Positions 42,909-52,004 of a DNA stretch of 55,683 nt are shown here, piece by piece. A program made the translations under genes and the position numbers. Source of the DNA: Gammaproteobacteria bacterium. Lineage in GTDB: Bacteria > Pseudomonadota > Gammaproteobacteria > Pseudomonadales > Pseudohongiellaceae. Numbering within the stretch: the stretch's first letter is position 1; each line of letters starts with the position of its first letter. Location of the stretch: contig JAURLQ010000099.1 in assembly GCA_030831125.1 (NCBI GenBank), positions 1 to 55,683 of the forward strand. Direction: 5' to 3'. The notes below the pieces were generated by a model. The model saw only the letters and a program-made list of their open reading frames with translations, searched no databases and was not told where the DNA came from.

Positions 42909-43748
42909 TCAGGATTTAAGATCGTTTTCCACCACATTGCTGATGGAATTGAAAAGGGCCAGCAGGGACTTGCCGTAGACTTCAAAGATGCCAGACATGG
43001 GATCTGATCCCGGCAGTTCCTGTTGTGCCGGCCGGTTCTGGGTAGCCAGACCGTGTCTGAGATCGGCATGCCGCAATACGCCGATGAACTGTTGCTGTTG
43101 ACCGGTAACAGGCACAACATCGCCCTCTTTCCAGCAGGGTAGCTTGATGGCCTCTGCCAGCAGGGTATGACCAGAAATTACCGCCACGTTTCTTTCCATG
43201 AGATGGCCAGCCTGTTGTCTCGGGCCTGCCTTGAGCAGCTTGAGGTAACTGATCCGACCACGGGGAACACCTTCGCGGTCGACAATGAAAACATATTTGC
43301 TGAATGTGTCTTCTGTGGCATCCCGCAGGAAGGCCAGTATTTCCTCAACCGTGAACTCACTGGAAACCACAGCAGTATTCGGCACGATCCAGGCACCAAC
43401 ACATTGGAGTGGATAGTGCAGTAACAGGCGACAGGCACTGCGTCTTGATTTGGGGCATTCCTGCAGGATGGGCTCTATCTGTGAATTATCCAGTTGTCGC
43501 AAAATTGACACCATTGTTGATGGTGGCAATTCTAGCAGATGACGGGCGGCGGCTTCAGGCGCAAGATGGCCACACAAGCGTCCGGCAAAGGCAGGTAATG
43601 CACGTTCCAGTACTATCCGGAAATAGTCTTCGGGCAGACTGTCCAGAAAGCGCACCACTTCCGCCGCCTCATGCTGCTCCAGCACCCGTACGGCTGCATC
43701 CGGATGTTCTTCCAGAAAATCTAGGGCCAGTGCCTGTTCTTTCTGCAT
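42909..43748 (-). CDS. Soluble MgtE-like protein (N domain plus CBS pair, no membrane domain)
   Basis: 279 residues. It repeats the cytoplasmic half of MgtE: helical N domain (QALALDFLEEHPDAAVRVLE; LERALPAFAGRLCGHLAPEA) and two CBS motifs (VEEILAFLRDATEDTFSKYV, followed by FIVDREGVPRGRISYL), then ends SISNVVENDLKS without any hydrophobic helices. It is not a broken copy, since a complete mgtE follows. It may act as a separate Mg- or nucleotide-sensing subunit for the transporter or for the MscS-type channel encoded 23 bp upstream; this is inference from gene order. Confidence 0.8.
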   Translation of the reverse strand: MQKEQALALDFLEEHPDAAVRVLEQHEAAEVVRFLDSLPEDYFRIVLERALPAFAGRLCGHLAPEAAARHLLELPPSTMVSILRQLDNSQIEPILQECPKSRRSACRLLLHYPLQCVGAWIVPNTAVVSSEFTVEEILAFLRDATEDTFSKYVFIVDREGVPRGRISYLKLLKAGPRQQAGHLMERNVAVISGHTLLAEAIKLPCWKEGDVVPVTGQQQQFIGVLRHADLRHGLATQNRPAQQELPGSDPMSGIFEVYGKSLLALFNSISNVVENDLKS

Positions 43749-43771
43749 GATCGAACTTGTCCTGTCAGCAG

Positions 43772-44617
43772 TCAGTGGTTTCCGGAAGGCGTGATATAGC
43801 TGACTTTTTCATGAAAAAGACGTGCAGGTATGACTGCCTTGCCGTCACTTGAAGCTACCACAATACTGGCCTGGGAAATTTCCATGATTTCACCTTCCAC
43901 TTCACCTATCCTGATCTGGTCACCCACCCTGCAATGACGCCGGCTGTACTGTGCACCAATGACATTGGCCACGAGATCGCGCGCACCCAGACTGAATGCC
44001 AGTGCTGCACCAGCAAGTAAAATGGCAACGACAACAACTATGATGTTGCTGAGGAAGCCCACGTTCAGCCCGATCTGTTCAACACCGATGATGATGGAGC
44101 TGAATACAATGACCACCTGCACTGCACGGGCCATCATCAGATGCTGGTCCATTGACGCCTTTTGTGCTGCAGAACTGATCCCTGCCCGGGCAAGGTTGCT
44201 GAGCAGGAAGCCTCCCAGAATGATCAACAGACCGGTGACCAGCCCTGGCAGTGTGCTGACAACACGATCCAGCCAGCCACTGAAAAGATCCCAGCCAAGG
44301 ATGTTTGCACCAACAGCAAAAAAGAACACCATGACCACCCAGAACACCAACTTGCTGATGATCATGGCGTAGGAGCGCTGAATACGTTCCCGGTGTACCC
44401 CTTCGGTATTCATAAGCCTGACAAACAGGGCATCCAAACCCTCAACCAGCTTGCGGGAACTGAGCGCAAGGGTCTGGGCAAGCAACCAGCCTACGAGTAG
44501 CAGCGTAACTGTGCCAAGTAACTGGGGAAAATACTGGATGAACTGCTGGGACAGTTCAGAAAAAGTTTCGTTGATAGCCGGCCCCCATTCAAAGGGGGCA
44601 ATTGCGCTGTCTGCCAT
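43772..44617 (-). CDS. MscS-family mechanosensitive channel
   Basis: 281 residues with about four to five membrane helices (VTLLLVGWLLAQTLAL; LVFWVVMVFFFAVGANILG; LVTGLLIILGGFLLSNLA; IIVVVVAILLAGAALAFSLG) followed by the pore-lining helix running into ARDLVANVIGAQYSRR and a short MscS beta domain (VGDQIRIGEVEGEIMEIS; GKAVIPARLFHEKVSYI). The N-terminal helices resemble the TM-helix repeats of small MscS-like channels. It is first in a unit with the two MgtE-type genes, suggesting a link between osmotic and Mg control. Confidence 0.88.
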   Translation of the reverse strand: MADSAIAPFEWGPAINETFSELSQQFIQYFPQLLGTVTLLLVGWLLAQTLALSSRKLVEGLDALFVRLMNTEGVHRERIQRSYAMIISKLVFWVVMVFFFAVGANILGWDLFSGWLDRVVSTLPGLVTGLLIILGGFLLSNLARAGISSAAQKASMDQHLMMARAVQVVIVFSSIIIGVEQIGLNVGFLSNIIVVVVAILLAGAALAFSLGARDLVANVIGAQYSRRHCRVGDQIRIGEVEGEIMEISQASIVVASSDGKAVIPARLFHEKVSYITPSGNH

Positions 44618-44685
44618 GACAAACCGTTAAAGTCAGGATGATTGCGGACAGAGTAAAGCGAAAATCAGGTGCAAGCAAAGGAAAA

Positions 44686-44739
44686 CAGCAAGTTGCAGCA
44701 TCGCTCCGCAACCTTGCAGCAACTTGCTGCTGCAAGGTT
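44686..44739 (-). terminator. Competing hairpins after the PQQ dehydrogenase gene
   Basis: Two stems share sequence and exclude each other: AACCTTGCAGCA/TGCTGCAAGGTT (44710-44739, perfect 12 bp) and CAGCAAGTTGC/GCAACTTGCTG (44686-44729, perfect 11 bp). Read on the minus strand the second ends in TTTTCCTTT, as an intrinsic terminator would. It lies between the dehydrogenase stop and the MscS-type gene. The arrangement resembles an attenuator, but no leader peptide or ligand site is visible. Confidence 0.55.
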
Positions 44740-44764
44740 CAGGCAGACCCATCAGAGACGTTTG

Positions 44765-46903
44765 TCAGCGAAAAAGCCGGTCCAGCACAAAGCCGCTGAC
44801 ATCCCTGATCTGCTCAGGGGTGAGCGCACCACTGAAGGTTGGCATATCGTTTCGTCCTGTAGTTACTATGGTGATTGCATCGCGGATATTGGCCAGATTA
44901 TTGAGCGGCATACCGTTGTTGTGGCCTCCCAAACCGTCCTCACCATGACAGGGCAGGCAAGTCTGGCGGAACAGGGTTTCGCCGGCAGCATAATCCGGGT
45001 CTCCATCAGCAAATATTACAGCCACGGCATTACCGGCTCCTGCATTGCCAACTGAAGTCAGCGTATCGCCGGGCTTGGTTTCGTCCATCAGTCCCTCAAG
45101 GGAAAACAGCCACAGACTGTCACCATGTTCGGAACCTGCAAAAATATTTCCACCTGAATAGGCCGCTATATATTGTTTGCCGCCTTTTTCAAAACTGATC
45201 GCAGGGGCGTTCATACCGGCGCCTGTCTGGAATTCCCAGAGCTGCATGCCGGTATCACTGTCGAGTGCGGTCAGGCGGCCATCATTGCGACCGACAAACA
45301 GCAGATCACCTGCAGTAGCCAGAAATCCGCTGTAACAACTTTCCCTCCAGCGGTACTGCCAAACCAGCTTGTTGGTGGTCATATCGAGCGCAGCCACTAT
45401 CCCGGCGCCCGGTTTGGAAACACCACCAAAACCGCCTCCGGTCCAGCTTTCACCACTGTGCTCCTCCGGAATATCAGCATCCCGCATGATCATGGTCATC
45501 GCAGACTCGGAAGAACAGACATACATAACCTGCCGCGTGGGATCATAGGCACTGGGAGGCCAGTTGGCTCCACCTGCCACACCGGGTTGCACCATCACAG
45601 GTGTCTCCCTGCCAAAGGGAGTAAAGATTCTTCCCTGATTGACCAGCGTGGCACCTTCAGGGGCAATATCAACAAACTGTGGCATAAAAGCATCACCCAC
45701 AGGATAAGGCTGGGTTGGTGAAGTCAGCTGCTCGGCCAGTTGCGGTACCTCGCGCTCTTCTATGCCTACCAGCGGTTCACCCGTAACGCGATCAAGAATA
45801 TATACCCAACCGGTTTTGCCCGCCGAAGCTATGCCCTTGCGTATGGCACCGTTCATGTCCAGATCAAAAAGAATTACAGGGTTGGGTGAATCGTAATCCC
45901 ACAGGTCGTGATGCACCTGCTGGAAGTGCCAGCGGTACTCACCGGTGTGTGCATCAATGGCAACGACAGAGGCGGTAAAAAGATTGTCGCCGGCGCGAAT
46001 GGCGCCGTTGTAATCGGGACCGGGATTGCCGGTGGAAAAATAGATCAGCCCCAGCTCAGGATCGAGTGCAGGCGTCTGCCAGACAGTGCCACCGCCAAAC
46101 TCCCAGACATTACTGTCCTGCGGCCAGGTGTCGTGCCCGAACTCACCAGGTCCGGGAATGGTATAGAAAGTCCACATCGGCTCACCGGTTTCCGCACTGA
46201 ATGCTTCTACCAGACCGCGCACACCCTTTTCAGCACCGGAATAACCGGTAATGACCATGCCATCGTAATACAGGGGTGCGCTGGTGATGCTGTAGCCATC
46301 TTCCCAACGTTCGCCCTGGGTTTCCCATAACACTTCACCGGTGGACTGGTCCAGCGCAACTATCTTCGCATCCAGCTGCCCTATATAAAGCCGCCCTTCC
46401 CCCATGGCCACTCCACGGTTATTCCAGCCGCAGCACACAGCCTGACCCATTGCTTCAGGGAAAACAGACTCGTATTCCCACATGATCTCGCCGCTGTCCA
46501 CATCAATCGCAAACACATCGTCATCACCAGTAGAAATGTAAAGCACGCCATCCTGGTATAACGGAGTTCCTTCGGCTGAATGCCTGGTCTCCATACCGGA
46601 ACCATTCAAATGCACACGCCACTCAGCCTTGAGATTGGCAACATTGTCGCGATTGATCTGGTCAAGAGGAGAAAAGCGCTGGTTGGCAAAAGAACCGCCA
46701 TTGGTAGGCCAGGCATCGGAGGGTGCTGCCATCAATGGATCAACATCAAAAGGGCTTCGTGTGGCAGCAGATGGTTGTTGCTGAGTGGATGTCGGTACTG
46801 CAGCAACGGTTTCGTCCCCCTGCTGTGCCTGCTCTGAACAGGAAACAATCAGCCCCATACAGGCAAAACCAACCAGTACGAAATGAAAATCCTGTTTATG
46901 CAT
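44765..46903 (-). CDS. PQQ-dependent alcohol dehydrogenase with C-terminal cytochrome c (lipoprotein)
   Basis: 712 residues. The leader ends in a lipobox (GLIVSC), so the protein is probably membrane-anchored and periplasmic. Eight-bladed propeller features: SPLDQINRDNVANL, the vicinal disulfide AVCCGWNNRGVA over PQQ, tryptophan-docking repeats, and STGNPGPDYNG in the metal site. The catalytic-Asp region reads HHDLWDYDSPN; an Asp two residues after the catalytic Asp is typical of lanthanide-dependent enzymes, whereas Ca enzymes have a small residue there. The C-terminal cytochrome c has CLPCH and a Met in NDMPTF. It oxidises alcohols and passes electrons to the respiratory chain. No PQQ biosynthesis genes are in view. 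Confidence 0.9.
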   Translation of the reverse strand: MHKQDFHFVLVGFACMGLIVSCSEQAQQGDETVAAVPTSTQQQPSAATRSPFDVDPLMAAPSDAWPTNGGSFANQRFSPLDQINRDNVANLKAEWRVHLNGSGMETRHSAEGTPLYQDGVLYISTGDDDVFAIDVDSGEIMWEYESVFPEAMGQAVCCGWNNRGVAMGEGRLYIGQLDAKIVALDQSTGEVLWETQGERWEDGYSITSAPLYYDGMVITGYSGAEKGVRGLVEAFSAETGEPMWTFYTIPGPGEFGHDTWPQDSNVWEFGGGTVWQTPALDPELGLIYFSTGNPGPDYNGAIRAGDNLFTASVVAIDAHTGEYRWHFQQVHHDLWDYDSPNPVILFDLDMNGAIRKGIASAGKTGWVYILDRVTGEPLVGIEEREVPQLAEQLTSPTQPYPVGDAFMPQFVDIAPEGATLVNQGRIFTPFGRETPVMVQPGVAGGANWPPSAYDPTRQVMYVCSSESAMTMIMRDADIPEEHSGESWTGGGFGGVSKPGAGIVAALDMTTNKLVWQYRWRESCYSGFLATAGDLLFVGRNDGRLTALDSDTGMQLWEFQTGAGMNAPAISFEKGGKQYIAAYSGGNIFAGSEHGDSLWLFSLEGLMDETKPGDTLTSVGNAGAGNAVAVIFADGDPDYAAGETLFRQTCLPCHGEDGLGGHNNGMPLNNLANIRDAITIVTTGRNDMPTFSGALTPEQIRDVSGFVLDRLFR

Positions 46904-47086
46904 GACACCCCCTCATTGACTGTGGCAGTCATCGGCGACCTGTAGGGTTCTGTTTTCCACAAGACTGCAGACCAAGGAAACCACAAGAGCCCGGGCCAGA
47001 ACAAGCACAGCAATTCCAAAAATCTCGCTGTTTACGTCAAATTGGTCCAGTTTTACCTGCCATTACGTGCAAATCACAAAGCATTG

Positions 47087-47117
47087 TTGACCTTGGCATT
47101 GTGGGAAGCTTCATAAT
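47087..47117 (+). promoter_or_regulatory. MerR/CueR-type promoter of the copper ATPase gene
   Basis: TTGACC (-35, 47087-47092) and CATAAT (-10, 47112-47117) are separated by 19 bp, the over-long spacer typical of promoters activated by MerR-family metal regulators. The spacer carries the imperfect dyad ACCTT...GGGAAGCT resembling CueR operators. The gene start (47143) lies 25 bp downstream. No cueR gene is in the window. Confidence 0.65.
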
Positions 47118-47142
47118 GCACGGCAATTCACAGGAGTTCGTC

Positions 47143-49353
47143 ATGACCAACAAAACTGAAACCTGGACTCTCAATATTGAAGGCATGAGTTGTGCCTCCT
47201 GCGTTGGCCGCGTGGAAAAAGCCCTCGGCCAGGTTGCCGGGGTGGACAGTGCCAGCGTCAATTTTGCTACTGAAACCGCATCAGTTGCAGGCAACAATAT
47301 CAAGCTGAAGGCTTTGCTCGAAGCGGTGAACGCAGCAGGATACAAGGCCTCGCAGACAGATGACGGCACCAGTCATCCTGCACCCACAGAAAAAGGGTTT
47401 GACGTCGAACTACTGCAGGTTCTGCTTTGTGCAGTTTTGAGCCTGCCCTTGCTGGTACCGATGCTTGCCATGCTGTTCGGACAAAACTGGACGCTGGACA
47501 AGTGGCTGCAGTTGTTCCTTGCCACACCGGTACAGTTCTGGTTTGGCAGGCGTTTCTATCTCGGCGCCTGGAAGGCATTTCAGTCCGGCACTGCCAATAT
47601 GGACACGCTGGTGGCACTGGGCACTTCTGCTGCCTATGGATTGTCACTTGTCCTGTTGCTCAGTGGCAGCGGATCACATGAACTTTATTTTGAAGCGGCA
47701 GCTGTGATCATCACCCTGGTGCTGCTGGGGAAATGGCTTGAAGCAAAGGCCAAACGGCAAACCACCGAAGCCATCAGGGCCCTGCAGTCGCTGAGGCCTG
47801 AAACTGCCAGGGTTATCAGGGAAACCGCAGCTGTGGAAATCAGCATCATCGATCTTGAGGTTGGTGATGTGTTGCAGGTTCGGCCCGGTGAAAAAATACC
47901 TGCCGATGGCATCATCACTGAAGGCACTACCACTGTGGACGAGTCCATGCTGACCGGTGAAAACATGCCGGTTACCAAAACAGGTAACGACAGGGTTACC
48001 GGTGGTGCCGTGAATCTGGACGGCCAGATCATTGTCAAAGTCACCGCTACCGGCACCGAAACCACATTGGCCCATATCATCCGTCTGGTGGAAGATGCCC
48101 AGGCCGCCAAGGCCCCGATCCAGAAACTGGTGGACCGGGTAAGCGCCATCTTCGTCCCGGCCGTTGTGCTGGCAGCGCTGGTGACAGTGCTGGCCTGGGG
48201 TCTGTTGACCAATGACTGGGTACAGGCAACCCTCAATGCCGTTGCCGTACTTGTTATTGCCTGCCCCTGTGCACTGGGCCTGGCAACACCCACTGCCATC
48301 ATGGCCGGCACCGGAGTTGCAGCCCGCAATGGCATCCTGATCAGGGACGCCGAGGCGTTGGAAAAAGCCCAGGCCATTACGATTATTGCCTTTGACAAAA
48401 CCGGCACACTGACAGAAGGCCGACCTGAACTGGTGAGCGTGGCAGCATTGTCAGGCAGTGAACATGATGTTCTACAGGATGCATTTTCACTGCAACTGGG
48501 TAGTACACATCCCCTGGCACTGGCCGTTGGCAATGCTGCCAATACACAAAACCTGTCGGCAATTCCCGCAAGGGATATCAAGGCATTGCCAGGCAAAGGC
48601 ATAACCGGGACAGTGGAAGGGCGCAGCCTGTGGCTGGGTAATGGGCGTCTGATGGAGGAGATTGGCGTTGACCAGGTAGCCATGTTGGCTACGACGCAAA
48701 CACATGCCGTCCAGGAAAACACAGTATCCTGGCTGGCTGAGAAACAGGATGATGTCATGGTGCTGCGTGGCATCCTGCAATTCCAGGATCAGTTGAAACC
48801 CACAGCACGTACTGCAATAGCCCGCCTGAAGGCGGCCGGCATCAGAACCCTTATGATTTCCGGGGACAACCTGCCGGCAGCCAGGGCCGTAGCCGACAAA
48901 CTCGGCCTTGATGATTACCGCGCTGAAGTGCTGCCACAGGAGAAAGCCTCCATTATCAGCGCCCTGCAGGATGGCAGACAGCATGTCGGGATGGTGGGTG
49001 ACGGTATCAATGATGCGCCGGCCCTGGCCACCGCCGATGTCGGCATTGCCATGGGTTCAGGTACGGATGTGGCCATGGAAACGGCAGGTATTACGCTGAT
49101 GCACAGTGATCCCTTGCGTGTTGCAGATGCCATTGATATCTCACGATTGACATTCCGCAAGATTCGCCAGAATCTTTTCTGGGCCTTTATATACAATCTG
49201 CTGGGTGTTCCACTGGCAGCTTTTGGTCTGCTGAATCCGATGATTGCCGGCAGTGTCATGGCCCTGAGTAGTGTCAGTGTCATCAGCAATGCCCTGCTGC
49301 TGAGATACTGGCATCCGGCCAGTGCAGCAAAGGCCACAGAGCCGGCCGAGTGA
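47143..49353 (+). CDS. copA: Copper-exporting P1B-type ATPase
   Basis: 736 residues from the ATG at 47143, which follows AGGAG; longer in-frame starts lie at or before the predicted -10 box. One N-terminal HMA domain with GMSCASC (14-20), then membrane helices, actuator TGEN, CPC in [13 protein letters not shown] (374-376), phosphorylation site FDKTGT (D418), the STHPLALAV nucleotide-site His, and GDGINDAP. Terminal helices contain [12 protein letters not shown] and [11 protein letters not shown]. These mark a Cu(I) exporter from cytoplasm to periplasm. It heads a copper-resistance set with a CopL-like protein, multicopper oxidase and CopB. Confidence 0.95.
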   Translation: MTNKTETWTLNIEGMSCASCVGRVEKALGQVAGVDSASVNFATETASVAGNNIKLKALLEAVNAAGYKASQTDDGTSHPAPTEKGFDVELLQVLLCAVLSLPLLVPMLAMLFGQNWTLDKWLQLFLATPVQFWFGRRFYLGAWKAFQSGTANMDTLVALGTSAAYGLSLVLLLSGSGSHELYFEAAAVIITLVLLGKWLEAKAKRQTTEAIRALQSLRPETARVIRETAAVEISIIDLEVGDVLQVRPGEKIPADGIITEGTTTVDESMLTGENMPVTKTGNDRVTGGAVNLDGQIIVKVTATGTETTLAHIIRLVEDAQAAKAPIQKLVDRVSAIFVPAVVLAALVTVLAWGLLTNDWVQATLNAVAVLVIACPCALGLATPTAIMAGTGVAARNGILIRDAEALEKAQAITIIAFDKTGTLTEGRPELVSVAALSGSEHDVLQDAFSLQLGSTHPLALAVGNAANTQNLSAIPARDIKALPGKGITGTVEGRSLWLGNGRLMEEIGVDQVAMLATTQTHAVQENTVSWLAEKQDDVMVLRGILQFQDQLKPTARTAIARLKAAGIRTLMISGDNLPAARAVADKLGLDDYRAEVLPQEKASIISALQDGRQHVGMVGDGINDAPALATADVGIAMGSGTDVAMETAGITLMHSDPLRVADAIDISRLTFRKIRQNLFWAFIYNLLGVPLAAFGLLNPMIAGSVMALSSVSVISNALLLRYWHPASAAKATEPAE

Positions 49354-49533
49354 AACCCTGAAAAGTCGCTGGCCCGCAGTTGCTGCGGTAACAACCGGCC
49401 GGAATGTCCCATCCTGCGGGAGTTTGCCAGTGAAGACTGAGCGTTCCATTGAAATCCGGCCTGACAGAGCCTGCGTACAACCGTACAATAGGCAAAAATT
49501 CGACCGGGCCCGATTGAATCAGGCTACTGACTT

Positions 49534-50022
49534 ATGTTGTCTCATTATAGAAAAATGCTGGTGATACTCTTGCTGCTGGTTATTACAGGCCAGCCACTGG
49601 CAGCCATGCTCTCTGCCTGCATGATGTCGCAGGATGAATCATCAACCATCACCGGCGTCGAAAGCATCGATAACGGTGCAGCTTTGCCCTCTGCTGCTCC
49701 CCATAACCACGGGATGCATGAACAGCGCATGCACACAGACCACATGCCAGCAACAGCCAGCAATACACCAACGCACGCGCTTGTACATTCCGTTGGATCA
49801 GCACCTTACCTGGCCACTACTGACGCACACCAGGCTGACCATGATTGCTGCAGCGGACTCTGCAGCTGCATTGCCATGGGCTGTTACAGTCATGCAGCCG
49901 CTGCCACTGCTGGCTTATTTGACCCTTCAGCTGCTGCTCATCACCTGTCCCACCGGCTCGCTGAACAAAGCACAACACCCTTTCTTACCCTCTCCCTGCG
50001 ACCTCCCATCCGGCTTGCATAG
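49534..50022 (+). CDS. His/Met/Cys-rich exported protein, CopL-like
   Basis: 162 residues with an N-terminal hydrophobic leader (MLSHYRKMLVILLLLVITGQ). The mature part is rich in potential copper ligands: HNHGMHEQRMHTDHMP, then DHDCCSGLCSCIAMGCYSH. Low conservation and a ligand-rich sequence between copA and the multicopper oxidase gene resemble CopL-type proteins of copper operons, whose role is regulatory or in metal binding. The assignment is by context and composition, not by a recognised catalytic domain. Confidence 0.6.
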   Translation: MLSHYRKMLVILLLLVITGQPLAAMLSACMMSQDESSTITGVESIDNGAALPSAAPHNHGMHEQRMHTDHMPATASNTPTHALVHSVGSAPYLATTDAHQADHDCCSGLCSCIAMGCYSHAAAATAGLFDPSAAAHHLSHRLAEQSTTPFLTLSLRPPIRLA

Positions 50023-50165
50023 GGAAGTTGCGCCTGGAATTCGGGCAATGAACTTCCTTTCATGCGTTACCAGGCTTTAAACCAGCCTGCAGGTACTGGA
50101 TGAATTCTGCCTCTTGTTAGCCGTCTACAGACGCTAGCGCAGAGATCAGTGATAAGAGGTTCGAC

Positions 50166-52004
50166 ATGAAAGACCACACACATCGTACTGCGCGCAGAAA
50201 GCTGCTGGCCACAGGCTCTGCACTTGGCGCAGTCTCCCTGCTGTCTCCCCTGCTCCCGGCCTGGGCGCAGAATGGTACTGCGGGGATACCGCCGCAATTG
50301 CTGACACTGGGCGGAGACAATATCCAACTGGAAATCGGACATTCGACTTTCAGCACCGGGGGCCGCAGTGGACATGCGGTCACGGTGAACGGCACGCTGC
50401 CCGCGCCGCTTATTCGCAAACGGGTGGGTGAAACGATGCGCGTTTCAGTAAGCAACAGGCTGACTGATGCCGATACCTCTATTCACTGGCATGGCGTATT
50501 GCTGCCATTCCAGATGGATGGTGTGCCGGGCATCAGTTTCCCGGGCATCAAACCAGGTGAAACATTCATATACGAATTCCCTGTCCTGCATGCCGGTACC
50601 TACTGGTACCACAGCCATTCAAACCTGCAGGAAGCACAGGGACATTACGGACCGATTGTTTTCGATCCCGAAGCCGAGGATCCGGTGGCATATGACCGCG
50701 AGCATGTGATTGTGCTGTCTGACTGGAGCTTCACGCATCCGCACACGATCATGGAAAAGCTGAAAAAAGGCGAAGCCTATTTCGACTACCAGCGCCTGAG
50801 TGCCCGGGGCATGTTCATCGACGACCCTGAACAGCAGATGTCCTGGCAGGAACGGCTGATGTGGAGCCGCATGCGCATGAGTGCTACCGACATAGCGGAT
50901 GTTACCGGTGCCACCTATACCTACCTTGTAAACGGCCATGGCCCTCTTGAAAACTGGACTGCCCTCTTCAGCCCGGGAGAACGTGTGCGCCTGCGTTTCA
51001 TTAACGCCTCAGCCATGACAGTATTCAATGTTCGCATTCCCGGCCTGCCCATATCGATAGTACAGGCAGATGGCAATCCTGTACGCCCGGTTGAGGTGGA
51101 TGAATTTGTCATTTGCGTGGCTGAGACCTATGACGTAATTGTCCAGCCCACTGAGGATCGCGCCTTCACACTGGTTGCAGAATCCAGTGACCGTTCCGGG
51201 ATGGCGCGTGCCACACTCGCTCCACGCATGGGCATGGAAGCAGAAATACCTGCACTGAGGGCACGCCCCCTGCTGGGCCTGGATGACATGGGCATGAACC
51301 ATGATATGACTTCAGATGTAACAAGTCAGGAAGATGCCATGTCACAACCCGGCATGAACCAGGCTGGCATGGATCATGCCGCAATGGGTCACGCCTCCAT
51401 GAACATGAGTTCCAGGGAAATGAATTCCATGGACATCGGCAACATGAAGATGCGTGACAAGTCACTGGCTCCTGCAGACATGGAAGTAGGCGCCGGTGTG
51501 GACATGATAGCCATGAACCCCATGGATTCTGCCGGTAAACGTGGACTCGGGCTTGAAAACGTGAACCACCGTGTGCTGGTCTATACCGATCTGGTTGCAC
51601 TCGACCCGAACCCGGATCCAAGACCACCATCACGCAGCCTGGAAATTCATTTGACCGGCAACATGGAACGCTACATGTGGTCATTCGACGGCCGCAAGTT
51701 CAGCTCCATCGTTGAGCCCATCCGCTTTACCCGCAATGAGCGCGTAAGGGTTACGCTGGTGAACGACACCATGATGCAACATCCGATTCACCTGCATGGA
51801 CATTTCTTCGAGGTCATTACCGGCAATCCCGGCTTCCATCCCCGTAAACATACCGTGAACGTGCTGCCAGGCAGCAAGATCAGTTTTGACCTGACTGCAG
51901 ATGCCCCGGGCGACTGGGCCTTTCACTGCCACCTGCTCTTTCATATGCATGCGGGGATGTTCAATGTTGTAACGGTCAGGCCACTTGACGGAGCTGCAAC
52001 ATGA
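50166..52004 (+). CDS. copA: CopA-type multicopper oxidase, copper resistance (distinct from the ATPase CopA)
   Basis: 612 residues. A Tat leader (HRTARRKLLATGSALGAVSL) indicates folded export to the periplasm. The four copper-binding blocks are present: IHWHGV, WYHSHSNLQ, HPIHLHGHFF and HCHLLFHMHAGMF, with type-1 ligands His, Cys, His and Met in the last. Between domains (about 375-440) is a Met-rich segment such as GMNQAGMDHAAMGHASMNM that binds Cu. It oxidises and sequesters Cu(I) in the periplasm. AGAGG precedes the ATG; the gene overlaps copB by 4 bp. Confidence 0.95.
   Translation: MKDHTHRTARRKLLATGSALGAVSLLSPLLPAWAQNGTAGIPPQLLTLGGDNIQLEIGHSTFSTGGRSGHAVTVNGTLPAPLIRKRVGETMRVSVSNRLTDADTSIHWHGVLLPFQMDGVPGISFPGIKPGETFIYEFPVLHAGTYWYHSHSNLQEAQGHYGPIVFDPEAEDPVAYDREHVIVLSDWSFTHPHTIMEKLKKGEAYFDYQRLSARGMFIDDPEQQMSWQERLMWSRMRMSATDIADVTGATYTYLVNGHGPLENWTALFSPGERVRLRFINASAMTVFNVRIPGLPISIVQADGNPVRPVEVDEFVICVAETYDVIVQPTEDRAFTLVAESSDRSGMARATLAPRMGMEAEIPALRARPLLGLDDMGMNHDMTSDVTSQEDAMSQPGMNQAGMDHAAMGHASMNMSSREMNSMDIGNMKMRDKSLAPADMEVGAGVDMIAMNPMDSAGKRGLGLENVNHRVLVYTDLVALDPNPDPRPPSRSLEIHLTGNMERYMWSFDGRKFSSIVEPIRFTRNERVRVTLVNDTMMQHPIHLHGHFFEVITGNPGFHPRKHTVNVLPGSKISFDLTADAPGDWAFHCHLLFHMHAGMFNVVTVRPLDGAAT

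Noticed and set aside
42909-43748. Frameshifted N-terminal half of mgtE
   Set aside because: The downstream mgtE has its own complete N domain and CBS pair, so this gene is a separate, complete soluble protein rather than a fragment.
47685-48773. 362-codon minus-strand frame
   Set aside because: Antisense shadow of the copper ATPase gene; Ser/Thr/Ala-rich with no domain.
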